A stretch of DNA of 36,727 nucleotides from Pseudomonadota bacterium (GCA_015493505.1 WGDA01000172.1:1-36727); one strand, 5' to 3'; positions 16,620 to 29,304 are shown, numbered from the stretch's first letter. Translations and numbers: made by a program. Notes: generated from the letters alone by a model not told the origin.

Positions 16620-17807
16620 CTACTCTGAAATTTCCCCTTTTCTGTCTCCGGGGTGTATCATCGCTTCCAGCATTTGAAGGACCCGTCTGTTTTCCTTCAC
16701 GTCATGCACGCGAATGATATCAGCGCCCCGCAGGGCACCAAAGAGGGTCGTGGCAAGGGTGCCTTCGAGACGCTGGTCAACATCCACATCGAGTGTCTTG
16801 CCGACAAACGATTTCCGGGAAGCCCCCAGGAGGATGGGTTTACCCAGGGCGGAGAACTCGTAAAGGTGGTTCATAATCATCAGGTTCTGCTCGACGCTCT
16901 TGCCGAAACCGATCCCTGGATCCACCACAATCTGATGGGAGGAAATCTCCGCCGCTCGGGCGACTTCAATGCCTTCCTTGAGATAGCGCAGGATTTCCGA
17001 AAAGAGCGACTGATACCGCAGGTCCTGCTGCATGGTTTTCGGCTTCCCCCGGGTGTGCATAATCACCACGGGAACTTCATACCGCGCGGCAACCTCCGCC
17101 AGCTTCAGGTCCCAGTGCAGCCCGCTGATATCGTTTATCATCCCGGCGCCGGCATCCAGCGCGGCACGGGCCACCTCGGACTTAGTGGTGTCCACGGAGA
17201 TGGGGATGGTCAACTCCCTGGCGAGCCTTGAAATAACGGGAACCACGCGAACCATCTCTTCCCTGGCCTCGACGGGATCCGAACCAGGGCGGGACGATTC
17301 GCCACCAACATCGATGATATCCACCCCGTCTTCCACCATCTCGTGCGCACGGGCCACCGCGTCCTCCAGGCGATAATTGACGCCTCCATCTGAAAAGGAA
17401 TCCGGAGTGACGTTGATAATCCCCATGATGCGGGGCTTCTTACCCAACCTGAGGGGCTTCCCCCCGCAATTCAGGACAACTTCTTCCCGCTTGACGCCAG
17501 ACAGAACCGAGCGTACCAGGCTCAATATCTCTTCTATTTTATCAGACCCCCGGCTCTCGTCCATGAAGGCCCGAAGCGGCGCGAGCAGTAACAGGTCTCT
17601 CTGGGACGAATCCCCAAGTCTTGAAGGATTGACCTCCATGACGCCCTGGTTTTTCAGGATCCATTGCTCACACGGTTCGATCGCCTTCAGCGGCACTCCC
17701 TCGACCAGAACGCCAATGGGGAACATGTTTCGCTGCCACCCATGCGTGGATGCGCCACGCTGAGACAGGCACAAATATGTCAGATAATCGGGTATCCTAA
17801 CCAGCAT
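16620..17807 (-). CDS. folP: Dihydropteroate synthase with an N-terminal extension
   Basis: This 395-residue enzyme joins p-aminobenzoate to the pterin diphosphate in folate synthesis. The DHPS barrel runs from about 125 to the end: GIINVTPDSFSDGG (129-142), DVGGESSRPGS, DISG, VIMHTRG, DPGIGFGK and GASRKSF. About 110 residues before the barrel are additional to the usual ~280-residue enzyme and match no domain I know. ATG 17807 has GGAGG six bases upstream; the longer frame to 17888 overlaps ftsH and has no site. It lies 25 bases after ftsH and one before cdaA. Confidence 0.95.
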   Translation of the reverse strand: MLVRIPDYLTYLCLSQRGASTHGWQRNMFPIGVLVEGVPLKAIEPCEQWILKNQGVMEVNPSRLGDSSQRDLLLLAPLRAFMDESRGSDKIEEILSLVRSVLSGVKREEVVLNCGGKPLRLGKKPRIMGIINVTPDSFSDGGVNYRLEDAVARAHEMVEDGVDIIDVGGESSRPGSDPVEAREEMVRVVPVISRLARELTIPISVDTTKSEVARAALDAGAGMINDISGLHWDLKLAEVAARYEVPVVIMHTRGKPKTMQQDLRYQSLFSEILRYLKEGIEVARAAEISSHQIVVDPGIGFGKSVEQNLMIMNHLYEFSALGKPILLGASRKSFVGKTLDVDVDQRLEGTLATTLFGALRGADIIRVHDVKENRRVLQMLEAMIHPGDRKGEISE

Positions 17808-17832
17808 GGAGTCCTCCCGAACGCCGCGCGCG

Positions 17833-19794
17833 TCATGCGCGCGGGGGTTCTTCCTCTTGTGGCGGTGATTCAGCCGCCGCCTCCTCACCCTGGCTTTCGT
17901 TTCCGGTGGTCTGTGCCGCCTCGTCGGGCGCCTCTTTCACCTCTTTCGCCACCGTTTCCGTCGGTCTCTTCCTCTCCTTCAACGGCAGGCCCTTGACAAT
18001 CTGATCAATTTCTTCCCCATCCAGAACCTCCCGCTCAAGCAGGGTTTCAGCCAGACGGGTAAGGGTCTCGAGGTTGTCCATCAGCAACTTTTTTGCCCTG
18101 TCGTAGCACTGGGTGACTATCGCCGTCACCTCTTCATCGATTTCCACGGCTGTTTTTTCACTGTAATCCTTGTGCTGCGCGATTTCACGGCCAAGGAAAA
18201 TCTGCTCCTCCTTTTTCCCGAAGGAAAGTGGCCCAAGGCGCTCGCTCATTCCCCATTCGCACACCATCTTCCGTGCCAGGTTTGTGGCCCGTTCGATGTC
18301 GTTTCCGGCGCCGGTGGTCATGTGATTGAAGATAATCTCCTCCGCCACACGCCCTCCCATGAGAACGGTAATATTGTTCAGGAGGTATTCCTTGGAATAG
18401 GTGTGTTTTTCATCGATGGGAAGCTGCTGCGTCAGGCCAAGCGCCCGCCCGCGGGGAATAATGGTGACTTTGTGAATGGGGTCGGTCCCGGGAAGAAGTT
18501 TGGCGACCAGGGTGTGTCCCGCTTCGTGAAAAGCGGTATTCCGTTTCTCATCTTCCGAGATAATCATACTCTTGCGTTCCACACCCATGAGGACTTTGTC
18601 CTTGGCCTCTTCGAAATCGGCCATCTCAACCTTGTCTTTCCCCTTGCGGGCCGCGAGCAGCGCCGCCTCGTTCACCAGGTTCTCCAGATCGGCGCCCGTA
18701 AACCCGGGAGTCCCCCTCGCGATGACCGAAAGGTCCACCTCGGGCGCCAGCGGGGTTTTGCGGGTGTGCACCTTGAGAATCTCTTCCCTGCCCCGCAGAT
18801 CGGGAACGGGAACCACTACCTGGCGGTCGAACCTGCCCGGACGCATCAGCGCGGGGTCCAGGACATCGGGCCGGTTGGTGGCGGAAATCAGGATAACGCC
18901 GTCTGAGGACTCAAACCCGTCCATCTCCACCAGGAGCTGGTTCAAGGTTTGTTCACGCTCGTCGTGGCCGCCACCGAGGCCCGCGCCGCGATGGCGACCC
19001 ACGGCGTCGATTTCGTCAATAAAAATAATGCATGGAGCGTTCTTTTTTCCCTGGACGAAGAGGTCACGCACCCTGGAAGCCCCCACGCCGACAAACATCT
19101 CCACGAAGTCTGAACCGCTGATACTGAAGAAGGGCACGTTCGCCTCTCCCGCGATCGCCTTCGCCAGGAGTGTTTTTCCCGTGCCCGGCGCGCCCATCAG
19201 CAAAACACCCTTGGGGATCCTGCCCCCCAGGCGCGTAAATTTCTTGGGGTCTTTGAGAAACTCGATAATTTCCTGAAGCTCTTCCTTCGCTTCTTCAATC
19301 CCCGCCACGTCCTTGAAGGTTACCTTTTTCTTCGATTCAGAGAGGATTTTGGCGCGGCTCTTCCCAAACGAAAGAGCCTTCCCGCCCCCCACCTGCATCT
19401 GGCGCATGAAGAAAATCCAGACCGCGATGAGCAGGAGCATGGGGAACCACGAAATCAGGATAGACTGCCAGAGAGGTGACTGCTCCGGTGGCTTGGCGGA
19501 GATTTTCACCCCTTTGCTCTGAAGGAATTTCACAAGGTCTGGGTAGTTGGGTGCGTAGGTGCTGAATGTGGACCCGCTGGCGGTCGTCCCCTTTATCTGA
19601 TTGCCCTGGATGGTCACGGAGGTGACATCCCCCGTGCTGACCATGTTCAAAAAATCGCTGAAAATGACCTTCCGCTGCGGCGACTGCCCCTTGTTGAAGA
19701 CATTGAACATAAAAATCATGAACAAACTGATCAGCAGCCAGAATGCCAGGTTGCGATAAAACGGGTTCATTTTCTTGTTGTTTTTTCTTTCCAT
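17833..19794 (-). CDS. ftsH: ATP-dependent zinc metalloprotease FtsH
   Basis: This 653-residue membrane-anchored AAA+ protease has helices at about 15-33 and 112-130 flanking a periplasmic segment, Walker A GAPGTGKT (201-208), Walker B IIFIDE (256-261), the arginine-finger region [20 protein letters not shown], zinc site HEAGH (423-427) and a C-terminal acidic, Glu/Pro/Ala-rich tail of about 45 residues. It degrades unassembled membrane proteins and some regulators. The open frame continues to 20217 but that part overlaps purA and is not FtsH-like. ATG 19794 was chosen; ATG 19770 (MNPFYRN) is also possible as neither has a strong ribosome site. Confidence 0.96.
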   Translation of the reverse strand: MERKNNKKMNPFYRNLAFWLLISLFMIFMFNVFNKGQSPQRKVIFSDFLNMVSTGDVTSVTIQGNQIKGTTASGSTFSTYAPNYPDLVKFLQSKGVKISAKPPEQSPLWQSILISWFPMLLLIAVWIFFMRQMQVGGGKALSFGKSRAKILSESKKKVTFKDVAGIEEAKEELQEIIEFLKDPKKFTRLGGRIPKGVLLMGAPGTGKTLLAKAIAGEANVPFFSISGSDFVEMFVGVGASRVRDLFVQGKKNAPCIIFIDEIDAVGRHRGAGLGGGHDEREQTLNQLLVEMDGFESSDGVILISATNRPDVLDPALMRPGRFDRQVVVPVPDLRGREEILKVHTRKTPLAPEVDLSVIARGTPGFTGADLENLVNEAALLAARKGKDKVEMADFEEAKDKVLMGVERKSMIISEDEKRNTAFHEAGHTLVAKLLPGTDPIHKVTIIPRGRALGLTQQLPIDEKHTYSKEYLLNNITVLMGGRVAEEIIFNHMTTGAGNDIERATNLARKMVCEWGMSERLGPLSFGKKEEQIFLGREIAQHKDYSEKTAVEIDEEVTAIVTQCYDRAKKLLMDNLETLTRLAETLLEREVLDGEEIDQIVKGLPLKERKRPTETVAKEVKEAPDEAAQTTGNESQGEEAAAESPPQEEEPPRA

Positions 19795-19828
19795 TCTGTG
19801 TTCTCGCCTGCCCGTGTTAGTAATTGAA

Positions 19829-19857
19829 TTTATACCATAAAAAAAAGGAATTTCCAA
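19829..19857 (-). promoter_or_regulatory. Promoter for the ftsH-folP-cdaA-glmM operon
   Basis: On the minus strand TTGGAA (19857-19852) and TATAAA (19834-19829) are 17 bases apart and about 35 bases before the ftsH start. It overlaps the T-tract of the purA terminator. Confidence 0.5.
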
Positions 19858-19902
19858 TGAGGCTACCCCCCATCGGCCCAGAAGCAGGCCGGATGAGGGG
19901 GT
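19839..19902 (-). terminator. Probable terminator after purA
   Basis: On the minus strand 19902-19887 (ACCCCC-TCATC-CGGCC) pairs with 19879-19865 (GGGCCGATGGGGGGT), with two single-base bulges. A run of eight Ts (19846-19839) comes 18 bases after the stem, right after a small GGAA-A-TTCC hairpin. The gap between stem and Ts makes it less than ideal. Confidence 0.5.
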
Positions 19903-19918
19903 CAAAGGAAAACAGAGG

Positions 19919-22847
<2,929 letters not shown>

Positions 22848-22856
22848 TACGCCCTC

Positions 22857-23990
22857 CTAAGCCAGTTTTTGCGCCAGCACGCTCAACCCGCTTCCAAGCG
22901 TCACCGGATACCCCATCTGGTACAGGCACATTTCGAGCGCCGCGATGACCTGAAACATGTCCAGCGAGTCAAAATAGCCCAAATGCGCGATTCGAATAAT
23001 TTTCCCTTTAACCTGGTTCTGCCCCCCCGCGACGGTGATCCCATACCGGTCCAAAAAGGCCTTCTTCAATGCCAGGCCATCAATCGACTCCGGCACCCGC
23101 ACCGCCGTGAGGGCGTCACTGGGAGAAAATTTCGGAAAGAGCTCCAGCCCCATGGCCTTCACGGCTTCACGGGTCGCGTCCGCCAGGCGGTGATGGCGCG
23201 CGAATACCTCCTCCAGGCCTTCCTGCCGAATCATCTTGAGAATCTCATGCAGGCCGAAAACCAGCGCAATAGCCGGCGTATAAGGGGTCTGGTTCTTCCC
23301 GGCGGAGGCGAGATATTTCTTTAAATCGAAGTAATACGTCGACGTGTCGGTTGACTCCGCCTTCTTCCACGCCTTCTCGCTCAGTGAAACAAACGCCAGG
23401 CCGGGTGGCAGCATTAGGGCCTTCTGAGATCCTGTGATGACCACATCGATTCCCCAGGCATCCATAGGCATGGGAAAAACTCCCACAGCCGTTATCCCAT
23501 CAACGATAAGCACCACGTCGTCCCGTTTCGAGGTAATGGCGGCAATTTCCTGAATGGGATGCATTACGCCCGTGGAGGTTTCCGAGGCCTGAATGAGAAC
23601 GCCCCGGATATCCGGCTGGGAAGAAAGAGCTTCTGAAACTCTGGCGGGGTCCGCCGGCTCGCCCCAGGGAAAATCCAGGTAAACCGGATCAAGGCCAAAG
23701 GCTTCGGAGAGTTCTCCCCACCTTTCGCCAAATTTTCCCGCCCGAATGACCAGGACCTTCTCTCCTTTCGAAAAGAGGTTGCTGACCGCCGCCTCCATAG
23801 CCCCCGTTCCGGAAGAAGTGAGGATCAATACCTCCTGCTGGGTCTGGAAAAGGTATTTCAAACCTTCCCGGACCTCTTCAAACACGGCTTCAAAAGCCTT
23901 TTCACGATGATGAATAATCGGTGCCGCCATGCGGAGCAGCGCCTTCTCGGGTACCGGCGTGGGGCCTGGAGCGAACAGATACGACTTCAT
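22857..23990 (-). CDS. Class V aminotransferase (alanine-glyoxylate type), probable phosphoserine aminotransferase
   Basis: This 377-residue PLP enzyme opens [10 protein letters not shown], with SSGTGA (59-64), the PLP-stacking DGITAVG (164-170) and Schiff-base K190 in TGSQKALMLPPG. It belongs to the alanine/serine-glyoxylate aminotransferase branch of class V, not classic SerC. Because it is first in an operon with serA, its likely job is converting 3-phosphohydroxypyruvate to phosphoserine, as reported for some archaeal and anaerobic homologues. Serine-glyoxylate or serine-pyruvate activity is the alternative. ATG 23990 has AAGGAGG seven bases upstream. Confidence 0.88.
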   Translation of the reverse strand: MKSYLFAPGPTPVPEKALLRMAAPIIHHREKAFEAVFEEVREGLKYLFQTQQEVLILTSSGTGAMEAAVSNLFSKGEKVLVIRAGKFGERWGELSEAFGLDPVYLDFPWGEPADPARVSEALSSQPDIRGVLIQASETSTGVMHPIQEIAAITSKRDDVVLIVDGITAVGVFPMPMDAWGIDVVITGSQKALMLPPGLAFVSLSEKAWKKAESTDTSTYYFDLKKYLASAGKNQTPYTPAIALVFGLHEILKMIRQEGLEEVFARHHRLADATREAVKAMGLELFPKFSPSDALTAVRVPESIDGLALKKAFLDRYGITVAGGQNQVKGKIIRIAHLGYFDSLDMFQVIAALEMCLYQMGYPVTLGSGLSVLAQKLA

Positions 23991-24077
23991 GAGACCTCCT
24001 TCCATGCGTCTACATGTTACAGGGGGAAAAGAATTTGTGGATACGATGCTGCGCTATTTTTTTTACCACGGCGCGGC

Positions 24078-24106
24078 ATTATAAAATACATCTATTGAAG
24101 TGTCAA
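24078..24106 (-). promoter_or_regulatory. Consensus sigma70 promoter of the aminotransferase-serA-purA operon
   Basis: On the minus strand TTGACA (24106-24101) and TATAAT (24083-24078) are perfect consensus hexamers with a 17-base spacer. The predicted transcript starts near 24071 with an 80-base leader in which no riboswitch-like structure was recognised. Confidence 0.8.
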
Positions 24107-24131
24107 TGAATTTAATTTTTCGCCAGATGCT

Positions 24132-24153
24132 GTCAACGCGCTTCCGCGTTGAC
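24132..24153. terminator. Perfect 9-bp hairpin after the MFS gene
   Basis: GTCAACGCG-CTTC-CGCGTTGAC forms a strong stem 15 bases beyond the MFS stop. On the minus strand it is not followed by Ts, while on the plus strand TTTTTTT comes eleven bases later. It may act as a transcript 3' end by folding alone. It separates the MFS gene from the serine promoter. Confidence 0.5.
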
Positions 24154-24167
24154 GTTTGCAGTTTTTT

Positions 24168-25376
24168 TCACCGCTCCGCATGGGCGCTCATGGGTTTCGT
24201 GACAAGGATGAGAAGAAAAATAATCGCGACCACAAGAATCGAGGCCATTGCCATGACGAGAAAAACCGCCTGAATCGACCAGGTCTCCTTGACCCATCCG
24301 ATCAGTCTCACCGCGAGTGCCCCAACCCCGAATTTCAGGACAAACTTAACCCCAAACCCGGAATGCCGTAGCCTGTCCGGGGTATATGCCGCGATCAGCG
24401 TGTTCTCAACAGGTTGCAGGCCCAGGAGAAAGAAGACATAAAAAATCGAAATGATGATGAGCGGAATATTTGTCAGGTAAGCCATCCCCAGCGCCCCAAA
24501 AAAGGCGAGCCCATTGAACCAGATGTACGCACGCCTGAGATCCGCGTGGTCGGCCACGTACCCCCCCAGATATACGCCAAATATGCCGATAACAAAAACG
24601 AGTGAAGTCAGGATGGAAGCGACCACGTTGTGAGACTGCAGGAAGCTGACGCTACCAGCCAGCATCTTCAACAACCCAGGGAGTCGGAGCTGAAACAGGG
24701 AAGGAAGGGTCACGGTCAGGCCTCGAAAGGCGATCCCGCCAAAAATCATGGCGAAGCAAAGGATAATGAATCCTTTCAGAAGCCCTTTTCCATCCGACTG
24801 ATTGATGGCAACCCCCTTTTCCGGATCATAAATTTTAAGAAAAAGCATCAGAAAAAAACCCAGAATGTTAAAGATACCCAGGAAAAAGTACGCCGCCCGT
24901 GGCCCCCATTTCCAATTGATGAATCCCGCGATCAACGGGCCGGACGCGAAGCCGAGATTCCCCACCACCCCGTTGATTCCCAACGCCTTCCCAATCTTAC
25001 GAACACCCCTCGAAATCAGCCCGATCCCGGCGGGATGATAAATCCCGGAGAAAATCCCGATCCCTGAAAGATAGAGGGAAAACATGAACGGGGAATTCAT
25101 AAAAATGGCAGATAGAATCGAGCAGGCTCCGGTTCCGAGGAAGAAGGTTGCCAAAAGTTTCTTCGCCCCTAATCTGTCGGTCACCAGCCCCCACGGTAAC
25201 GCGGTAATGCCATAAAAAAGGTACATCAAAAAGGAGAGTTGAACAACCCGGCTGAAATTGAGGTGATAATAAGTCGTCAGGGGCAACACCAGAGCGGGAA
25301 AAACCATCATGTTGAAGTGGCTCATAAAATGCCCGAAACTGGTAACCGTTACAATCTTACGTTCTTCAGGGTTCAT
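24168..25376 (-). CDS. Major facilitator superfamily transporter
   Basis: This 402-residue protein has about twelve hydrophobic segments. The MFS loop motif between helices 2 and 3 reads GLVTDRLGAKK (~63-73), with a second-half counterpart GGYVADHADLRRAY (~258-271). Overall it resembles the fosmidomycin-resistance/drug efflux type, but substrate and direction cannot be told. It is transcribed in the same direction as the radical SAM gene 104 bases upstream, with a hairpin between them, so it may be a separate unit. Confidence 0.88.
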   Translation of the reverse strand: MNPEERKIVTVTSFGHFMSHFNMMVFPALVLPLTTYYHLNFSRVVQLSFLMYLFYGITALPWGLVTDRLGAKKLLATFFLGTGACSILSAIFMNSPFMFSLYLSGIGIFSGIYHPAGIGLISRGVRKIGKALGINGVVGNLGFASGPLIAGFINWKWGPRAAYFFLGIFNILGFFLMLFLKIYDPEKGVAINQSDGKGLLKGFIILCFAMIFGGIAFRGLTVTLPSLFQLRLPGLLKMLAGSVSFLQSHNVVASILTSLVFVIGIFGVYLGGYVADHADLRRAYIWFNGLAFFGALGMAYLTNIPLIIISIFYVFFLLGLQPVENTLIAAYTPDRLRHSGFGVKFVLKFGVGALAVRLIGWVKETWSIQAVFLVMAMASILVVAIIFLLILVTKPMSAHAER

Positions 25377-25418
25377 ACGAATAGCGCCCCATCTGATCGG
25401 TTTCTTTTATTATCTAAG

Positions 25419-25454
25419 AAAAAGCCCACCTTCTTCCCGCGAAACACGCGGGAA
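25419..25454 (-). terminator. Hairpin after the radical SAM gene
   Basis: On the minus strand TTCCCGCG-TGTTT-CGCGGGAA is an eight-pair stem, followed after ten bases by TTTTT. The distance to the Ts makes it a weak candidate. Confidence 0.4.
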
Positions 25455-25480
25455 AATATGCGCGCGATATTGGGCCAGGG

Positions 25481-26380
25481 CTACAGGCAACGATAGTCCC
25501 GGGGTTTGAAATAGGTCTCCAGCAGCTCAGGCTTTTCTTCGATTTCAGTCAGAATCTCCCGCATCGCGTCAACCATCTTCGGTTTGTCCGCCGGGAGAGT
25601 CCCGTTCAAGTTTACCAGATTGGAAATATGGTCGGAGAGAAACTCACTGTGAACATTCAGGTTTTCCACCAGCGTCAGCGTCTCCGTGAGAATCGTTTTT
25701 GGAGATGCCGGGTTAAACACACCTTCATTGATTTGATCGAAAATGGGTGTACCGGGATACGGCACCAGGGTCCGCACCCGGATAAAGTGAGGATCGATGG
25801 CGTTTAGAACGTCAGCAGTATGCCGGGCATGGTCCCGGGATCGATCCTCTCCCCCAATGCCCAGAAGGACGTAGAGCGACAGCTCGAACCCCGCCTCAAT
25901 CGCCTTTTTCCCTCCTTCAATCATCTCTTCCGGTGTGGCACCTTTCCGGATAAACTCCAGGAGATAGGCGTCGCCCGTCTCCAGGCCCACGTGCAGGCGC
26001 GTCAGGCCCGCCTTACGAATGGCCCGCAGGTCTTCCAGCTTCCTCCTGCGTACCGTCTTCGCCCGCGCGTACGTGGTCACCCGTTCCAGAGTCGGAAAAT
26101 TTTCATAAAGATACCGCAGAACCTCGATAAAATCCTTCGGTTTCATTACCAGGCTGTTGGAGTCTCCTATAAATACCCGCTTCACGTTTGGCCCGTAAAA
26201 GGCGCGGGCGGCCTCTATGTCTTTTATGATGCTCTCGACAGTCTTGATTTCAAACCGCTCATCCTTGTACATGCCACAGAAGGTGCATTTGTTCCACGGG
26301 CACCCGCGCGTGGCCCGTATCAGCACGCTGTATGCCTCACTGGGTGGGCGGTAGGGTGGCATATCATAAGGAAGCATCAT
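25481..26380 (-). CDS. Radical SAM protein with CX4CX2C cluster motif
   Basis: This protein of about 299 residues is of the Elp3/HemN-like radical SAM type. The cluster motif is RATRGCPWNKCTFCGMY, so three cysteines spaced CX4CX2C instead of the usual CX3CX2C. Other features are VFIGDSNSLV (strand 2), TTYARAKTVRR, LHVGLETGD (SAM-contact region) and LLGIGGEDRSRDHARHT. No second cysteine cluster or B12 domain is seen. ATG 26380 has AAAGGA seven bases upstream; a GTG two codons earlier (26386) is possible. The reaction is unknown; proteins of this group are usually annotated only as radical SAM. Confidence 0.87.
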   Translation of the reverse strand: MMLPYDMPPYRPPSEAYSVLIRATRGCPWNKCTFCGMYKDERFEIKTVESIIKDIEAARAFYGPNVKRVFIGDSNSLVMKPKDFIEVLRYLYENFPTLERVTTYARAKTVRRRKLEDLRAIRKAGLTRLHVGLETGDAYLLEFIRKGATPEEMIEGGKKAIEAGFELSLYVLLGIGGEDRSRDHARHTADVLNAIDPHFIRVRTLVPYPGTPIFDQINEGVFNPASPKTILTETLTLVENLNVHSEFLSDHISNLVNLNGTLPADKPKMVDAMREILTEIEEKPELLETYFKPRDYRCL

Positions 26381-26491
26381 TGGCACAGTCCTTTCAACTT
26401 CTTAAGTAAAATCTAAACATTGCCTTGACAAGACGTCAACCACCGGGGTGGCAGCATCCATTGGCTTCGCGCCTGTTAAAGGGCCGTTTCC

Positions 26492-27073
26492 TTACAACCC
26501 CAGTACCTCATCGATGCCCCGCATAGCCTCCAGACTGATAACCGCGAATTCCGGCAGGGGGATATCAATCTTCTCACACAGGCGGATAAGATCACGATTC
26601 ACGCTCCGGGCAAACCCTTTCTCCTTCATCCGCTTCGTAATGGATTTGGGTTTGACACTCTTCAGCTTTTTATCCGGATACACCAGCGTGGTGGCGGTAA
26701 TCAGGCCCGTGATACACTCGGAGCAGGTAATCGCGTAATCGAAGCGTGTTTTGCGCTCGATGCCCAGAGCTTCCGCGTTGTGCGCCAGGATCGCGTCGAT
26801 CATATCCTGAGGAAAGCCTTTCTCTTTCAGAATCTCCGCCGTCTTTTTCGCGTGCTGCTCCGGCGTGTCATAAGTCTCTTCATAATCGAGATCATGAAGT
26901 AATCCAGCGATCCCCCATTTATCGGGGTCCTCACCAAATCGCTCCGCCAGGCTGCGCATAATCGCCTCAGTCGCCAGGCAATGTTTGATCAGGTTTTCCT
27001 GATGAACATACGACTTGAGAAGCTCCAGGGCCTCTTCACGACTCATGGGAATCTGTTTCTCCGCGTCACTCAT
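26492..27073 (-). CDS. HD-domain (HDIG-type) phosphohydrolase-like protein
   Basis: This 193-residue cytosolic protein has an HD fold: H in NLIKHCLATEAIM, the HD pair in GLLHDLDYEE (~56-65), a following His in PEQHAKK and a further His in LAHNAEA. The C-terminal part (KSITKRMKEKGFARSVNR) is typical of a small family of uncharacterised HD proteins. Substrates are unknown; members hydrolyse phosphate esters or nucleotides. ATG 27073 sits behind GGGGTGGAG; the longer frame to 27127 has no site. It is divergent from sucC. Confidence 0.87.
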   Translation of the reverse strand: MSDAEKQIPMSREEALELLKSYVHQENLIKHCLATEAIMRSLAERFGEDPDKWGIAGLLHDLDYEETYDTPEQHAKKTAEILKEKGFPQDMIDAILAHNAEALGIERKTRFDYAITCSECITGLITATTLVYPDKKLKSVKPKSITKRMKEKGFARSVNRDLIRLCEKIDIPLPEFAVISLEAMRGIDEVLGL

Positions 27074-27156
27074 GGCTCCACCCCTTTCGCGTTTTTTGCA
27101 TTTTACAACATCGAAAAAGGAATACAAGCCTAAACCGCCCGTCTGCCCGCCTCCCC

Positions 27157-27185
27157 TTGACTCATTTCACACCAGCGCATAAGAT
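27157..27185 (+). promoter_or_regulatory. Promoter of sucC-sucD
   Basis: TTGACT (27157-27162) and TAAGAT (27180-27185) are 17 bases apart, giving a leader of about 30 bases before ATG 27222. Confidence 0.6.
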
Positions 27186-27221
27186 GAGATTGTTTTTACG
27201 AACCATGAATTGGGAGGAACT

Positions 27222-28391
27222 ATGAAGCTACACGAATATCAGGCAAAGGGAATCTTTAGAAAATGGGGCGTTCCAACACCCGAAGGCGCCGTGGCTTTCA
27301 GTGGAATCGAGGCGATGCAGATTGCCAAGGGCCTGAAAACGAACCGTTACGTGGTCAAGGCCCAAATCCACGCGGGCGGACGCGGAAAGGCCGGGGGCGT
27401 CAAGTTGGTCGACACCCCGGAAGAGGTTAAGGCAGCGGCGGAAGAACTCATCGGGAAACGCCTTGTTACACACCAGACGGGCCCGGAAGGCAAAGAGGTA
27501 CACAAGGTTTTGGTGGAAGCGGCTTCTTCCATCAAACAGGAACTCTATGTGGGCGTTCTGATCGACCGTGACCTGAACCGCCCTGTGATCATCGCGAGCG
27601 CCGAGGGAGGCATGGAGATTGAAGAGGTCGCCAAAACCTCACCGGAGAAAATCTTCAAGGAATGGATCGATCCCCTCGTAGGGTTCAGGTCATTTCAGGG
27701 CATGAAACTGGGCTTCAAACTGGGCTTCAACGCGGGCCTCAGCCGAAAACTGAGCGCCTTTCTTGCCAAGCTGGTCAAACTCTTCGAGGGGGTGGACGCG
27801 TCACTCTGCGAAATCAACCCGCTGATCCTCACGGACGAGGAAAATCTTCTCGCCCTGGACGCCAAGCTGACGCTGGACGATAATGGGCTGGCCCGCCACC
27901 CGGACCTGGCGGAGCTGCGGGACATCACGGAGGAAAACCCTCTCGAGGTGGAAGCCTCCAAATACAACCTCAACTATATCAAGCTGGATGGGAACATTGG
28001 CTGTATGGTCAATGGGGCCGGCCTCGCCATGGCGACCATGGATATGATTAAATTTTCAGGCGCTGAACCGGCCAACTTCCTGGATGTGGGCGGGGGCGCC
28101 AACGCCGAAATGGTGGAAAACGCCTTCCGGATTCTCATGTCGGACAAAAACGTCAAGGCCGTTCTCATCAATATCTTTGGCGGAATTTTACGCTGTGACA
28201 CCCTGGCTACCGGCGTGGTTCAGGCCGCCAAAAAGGTTCACGTGGATCGCCCCATCATCATCCGTCTCGAGGGCACCAATGTGGAAGAGGGGCGACGGAT
28301 TCTGAATGAATCGGGAATGGATTTCCAGGTGGCCGACGGCATGAAAGACGCCTCGGAGAAAATCGTTTCCATCGTTCGATCTTTCAGTTGA
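27222..28391 (+). CDS. sucC: Succinate-CoA ligase (ADP-forming), beta subunit
   Basis: This 389-residue ATP-grasp subunit has [17 protein letters not shown] at the N-terminus, [17 protein letters not shown] (nucleotide site, ~45-61), INPLIL, the DAKLTLDDN metal site, [18 protein letters not shown] (~256-273) and [10 protein letters not shown]. It forms a complex with SucD and interconverts succinyl-CoA, ADP and phosphate with succinate, CoA and ATP. ATG 27222 follows GGGAGG by five bases; an upstream TTG at 27210 would lack a site. Sucs of this sort run either way in anaerobic carbon metabolism. Confidence 0.97.
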   Translation: MKLHEYQAKGIFRKWGVPTPEGAVAFSGIEAMQIAKGLKTNRYVVKAQIHAGGRGKAGGVKLVDTPEEVKAAAEELIGKRLVTHQTGPEGKEVHKVLVEAASSIKQELYVGVLIDRDLNRPVIIASAEGGMEIEEVAKTSPEKIFKEWIDPLVGFRSFQGMKLGFKLGFNAGLSRKLSAFLAKLVKLFEGVDASLCEINPLILTDEENLLALDAKLTLDDNGLARHPDLAELRDITEENPLEVEASKYNLNYIKLDGNIGCMVNGAGLAMATMDMIKFSGAEPANFLDVGGGANAEMVENAFRILMSDKNVKAVLINIFGGILRCDTLATGVVQAAKKVHVDRPIIIRLEGTNVEEGRRILNESGMDFQVADGMKDASEKIVSIVRSFS

Positions 28392-28404
28392 GAGGAGAAA
28401 TTCA

Positions 28405-29286
28405 ATGGCGATATTAGTGGATGAAAACACGCGCGTTTGCGTTCAGGGTATAACAGGAAGCGAGGGAAGTTTTCACACCCGTCAATCCCTCGAATATGGC
28501 ACCAAGGTTGTGGCGGGGGTCACGCCGGGCAAGGGAGGACAATCCCTGGATGGCGTCCCGGTCTTTGACACGGTGGAAATGGCTGTCAAGGAAACGGGGG
28601 CCAACGCCACCGTTATTTATGTCCCCCCCCGATTCGCACCGGACGCCGTCATGGAAGCGGCCGACGCGGGTATCAAGGTCATTGTCTGTATTACGGAATG
28701 GATCCCGGTTATCGACATGGTCAAGGTTTACGCCTATGTCAAGGCGCGTGACGCCGTTCTGATTGGCCCCAACTGCCCCGGCATCATCACACCGCGGGCA
28801 AAGTGCCGGATGGGTGTCATGCCCTACCGGATTCATCAGCCCGGGTCCGTGGGAATCATCTCCCGAAGTGGTACATTGACTTATGAAGCGGTTGGTCAGC
28901 TGGGCGCCCAAGGGTTAGGGCAGTCCACCGTCATCGGGATTGGCGGGGACCCCATCATCGGGACCAAATTCATCGACCTGATGCGCCTGTTCCGGGATGA
29001 CGGCCAGACCGAGGCCGTCCTTCTCATCGGGGAGATCGGGGGCACGGCAGAGGAAGAGGCCGCTGCGTATATTGTTGAGGAAAAATATCCGAAACCGGTC
29101 ATCGGCTTCGTGGCGGGCCTGACGGCCCCGCCGGGACGACGCATGGGTCATGCTGGCGCGATTATCTCCGGAGGCCAGGGCGGTGCCAAGGAAAAGATTG
29201 CCGCCATGAAGAAGGCCGGCATCCACGTGGTCGAAACGCCCGCCGATATCGGGGAAACCGTTGCTCAAGCCCTGAAAAGCCGCTGA
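28405..29286 (+). CDS. sucD: Succinate-CoA ligase, alpha subunit
   Basis: This 293-residue CoA-binding subunit carries [16 protein letters not shown] (13-28), VTPGKGGQ (39-46), [10 protein letters not shown] (121-130), SRSGTLTYE (153-161) and active-site H249 in [10 protein letters not shown], the residue phosphorylated in the reaction. It lies 13 bases after sucC with GAGGAG upstream and is closed by a strong terminator, so sucCD is a two-gene operon. Confidence 0.97.
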   Translation: MAILVDENTRVCVQGITGSEGSFHTRQSLEYGTKVVAGVTPGKGGQSLDGVPVFDTVEMAVKETGANATVIYVPPRFAPDAVMEAADAGIKVIVCITEWIPVIDMVKVYAYVKARDAVLIGPNCPGIITPRAKCRMGVMPYRIHQPGSVGIISRSGTLTYEAVGQLGAQGLGQSTVIGIGGDPIIGTKFIDLMRLFRDDGQTEAVLLIGEIGGTAEEEAAAYIVEEKYPKPVIGFVAGLTAPPGRRMGHAGAIISGGQGGAKEKIAAMKKAGIHVVETPADIGETVAQALKSR

Positions 29287-29304
29287 TAAACTTATCAGAA
29301 CATA

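Noticed and set aside
26387-26491. CCACC-CC-GGTGG palindrome between the HD and radical SAM genes
   Set aside because: Two-base loop and no T-tract; too weak to call a terminator or operator.
29281-29300. Inverted repeat over the sucD stop as a separate regulatory element
   Set aside because: Seven AT-rich pairs with a two-base loop; the strong GC hairpin just downstream explains termination.
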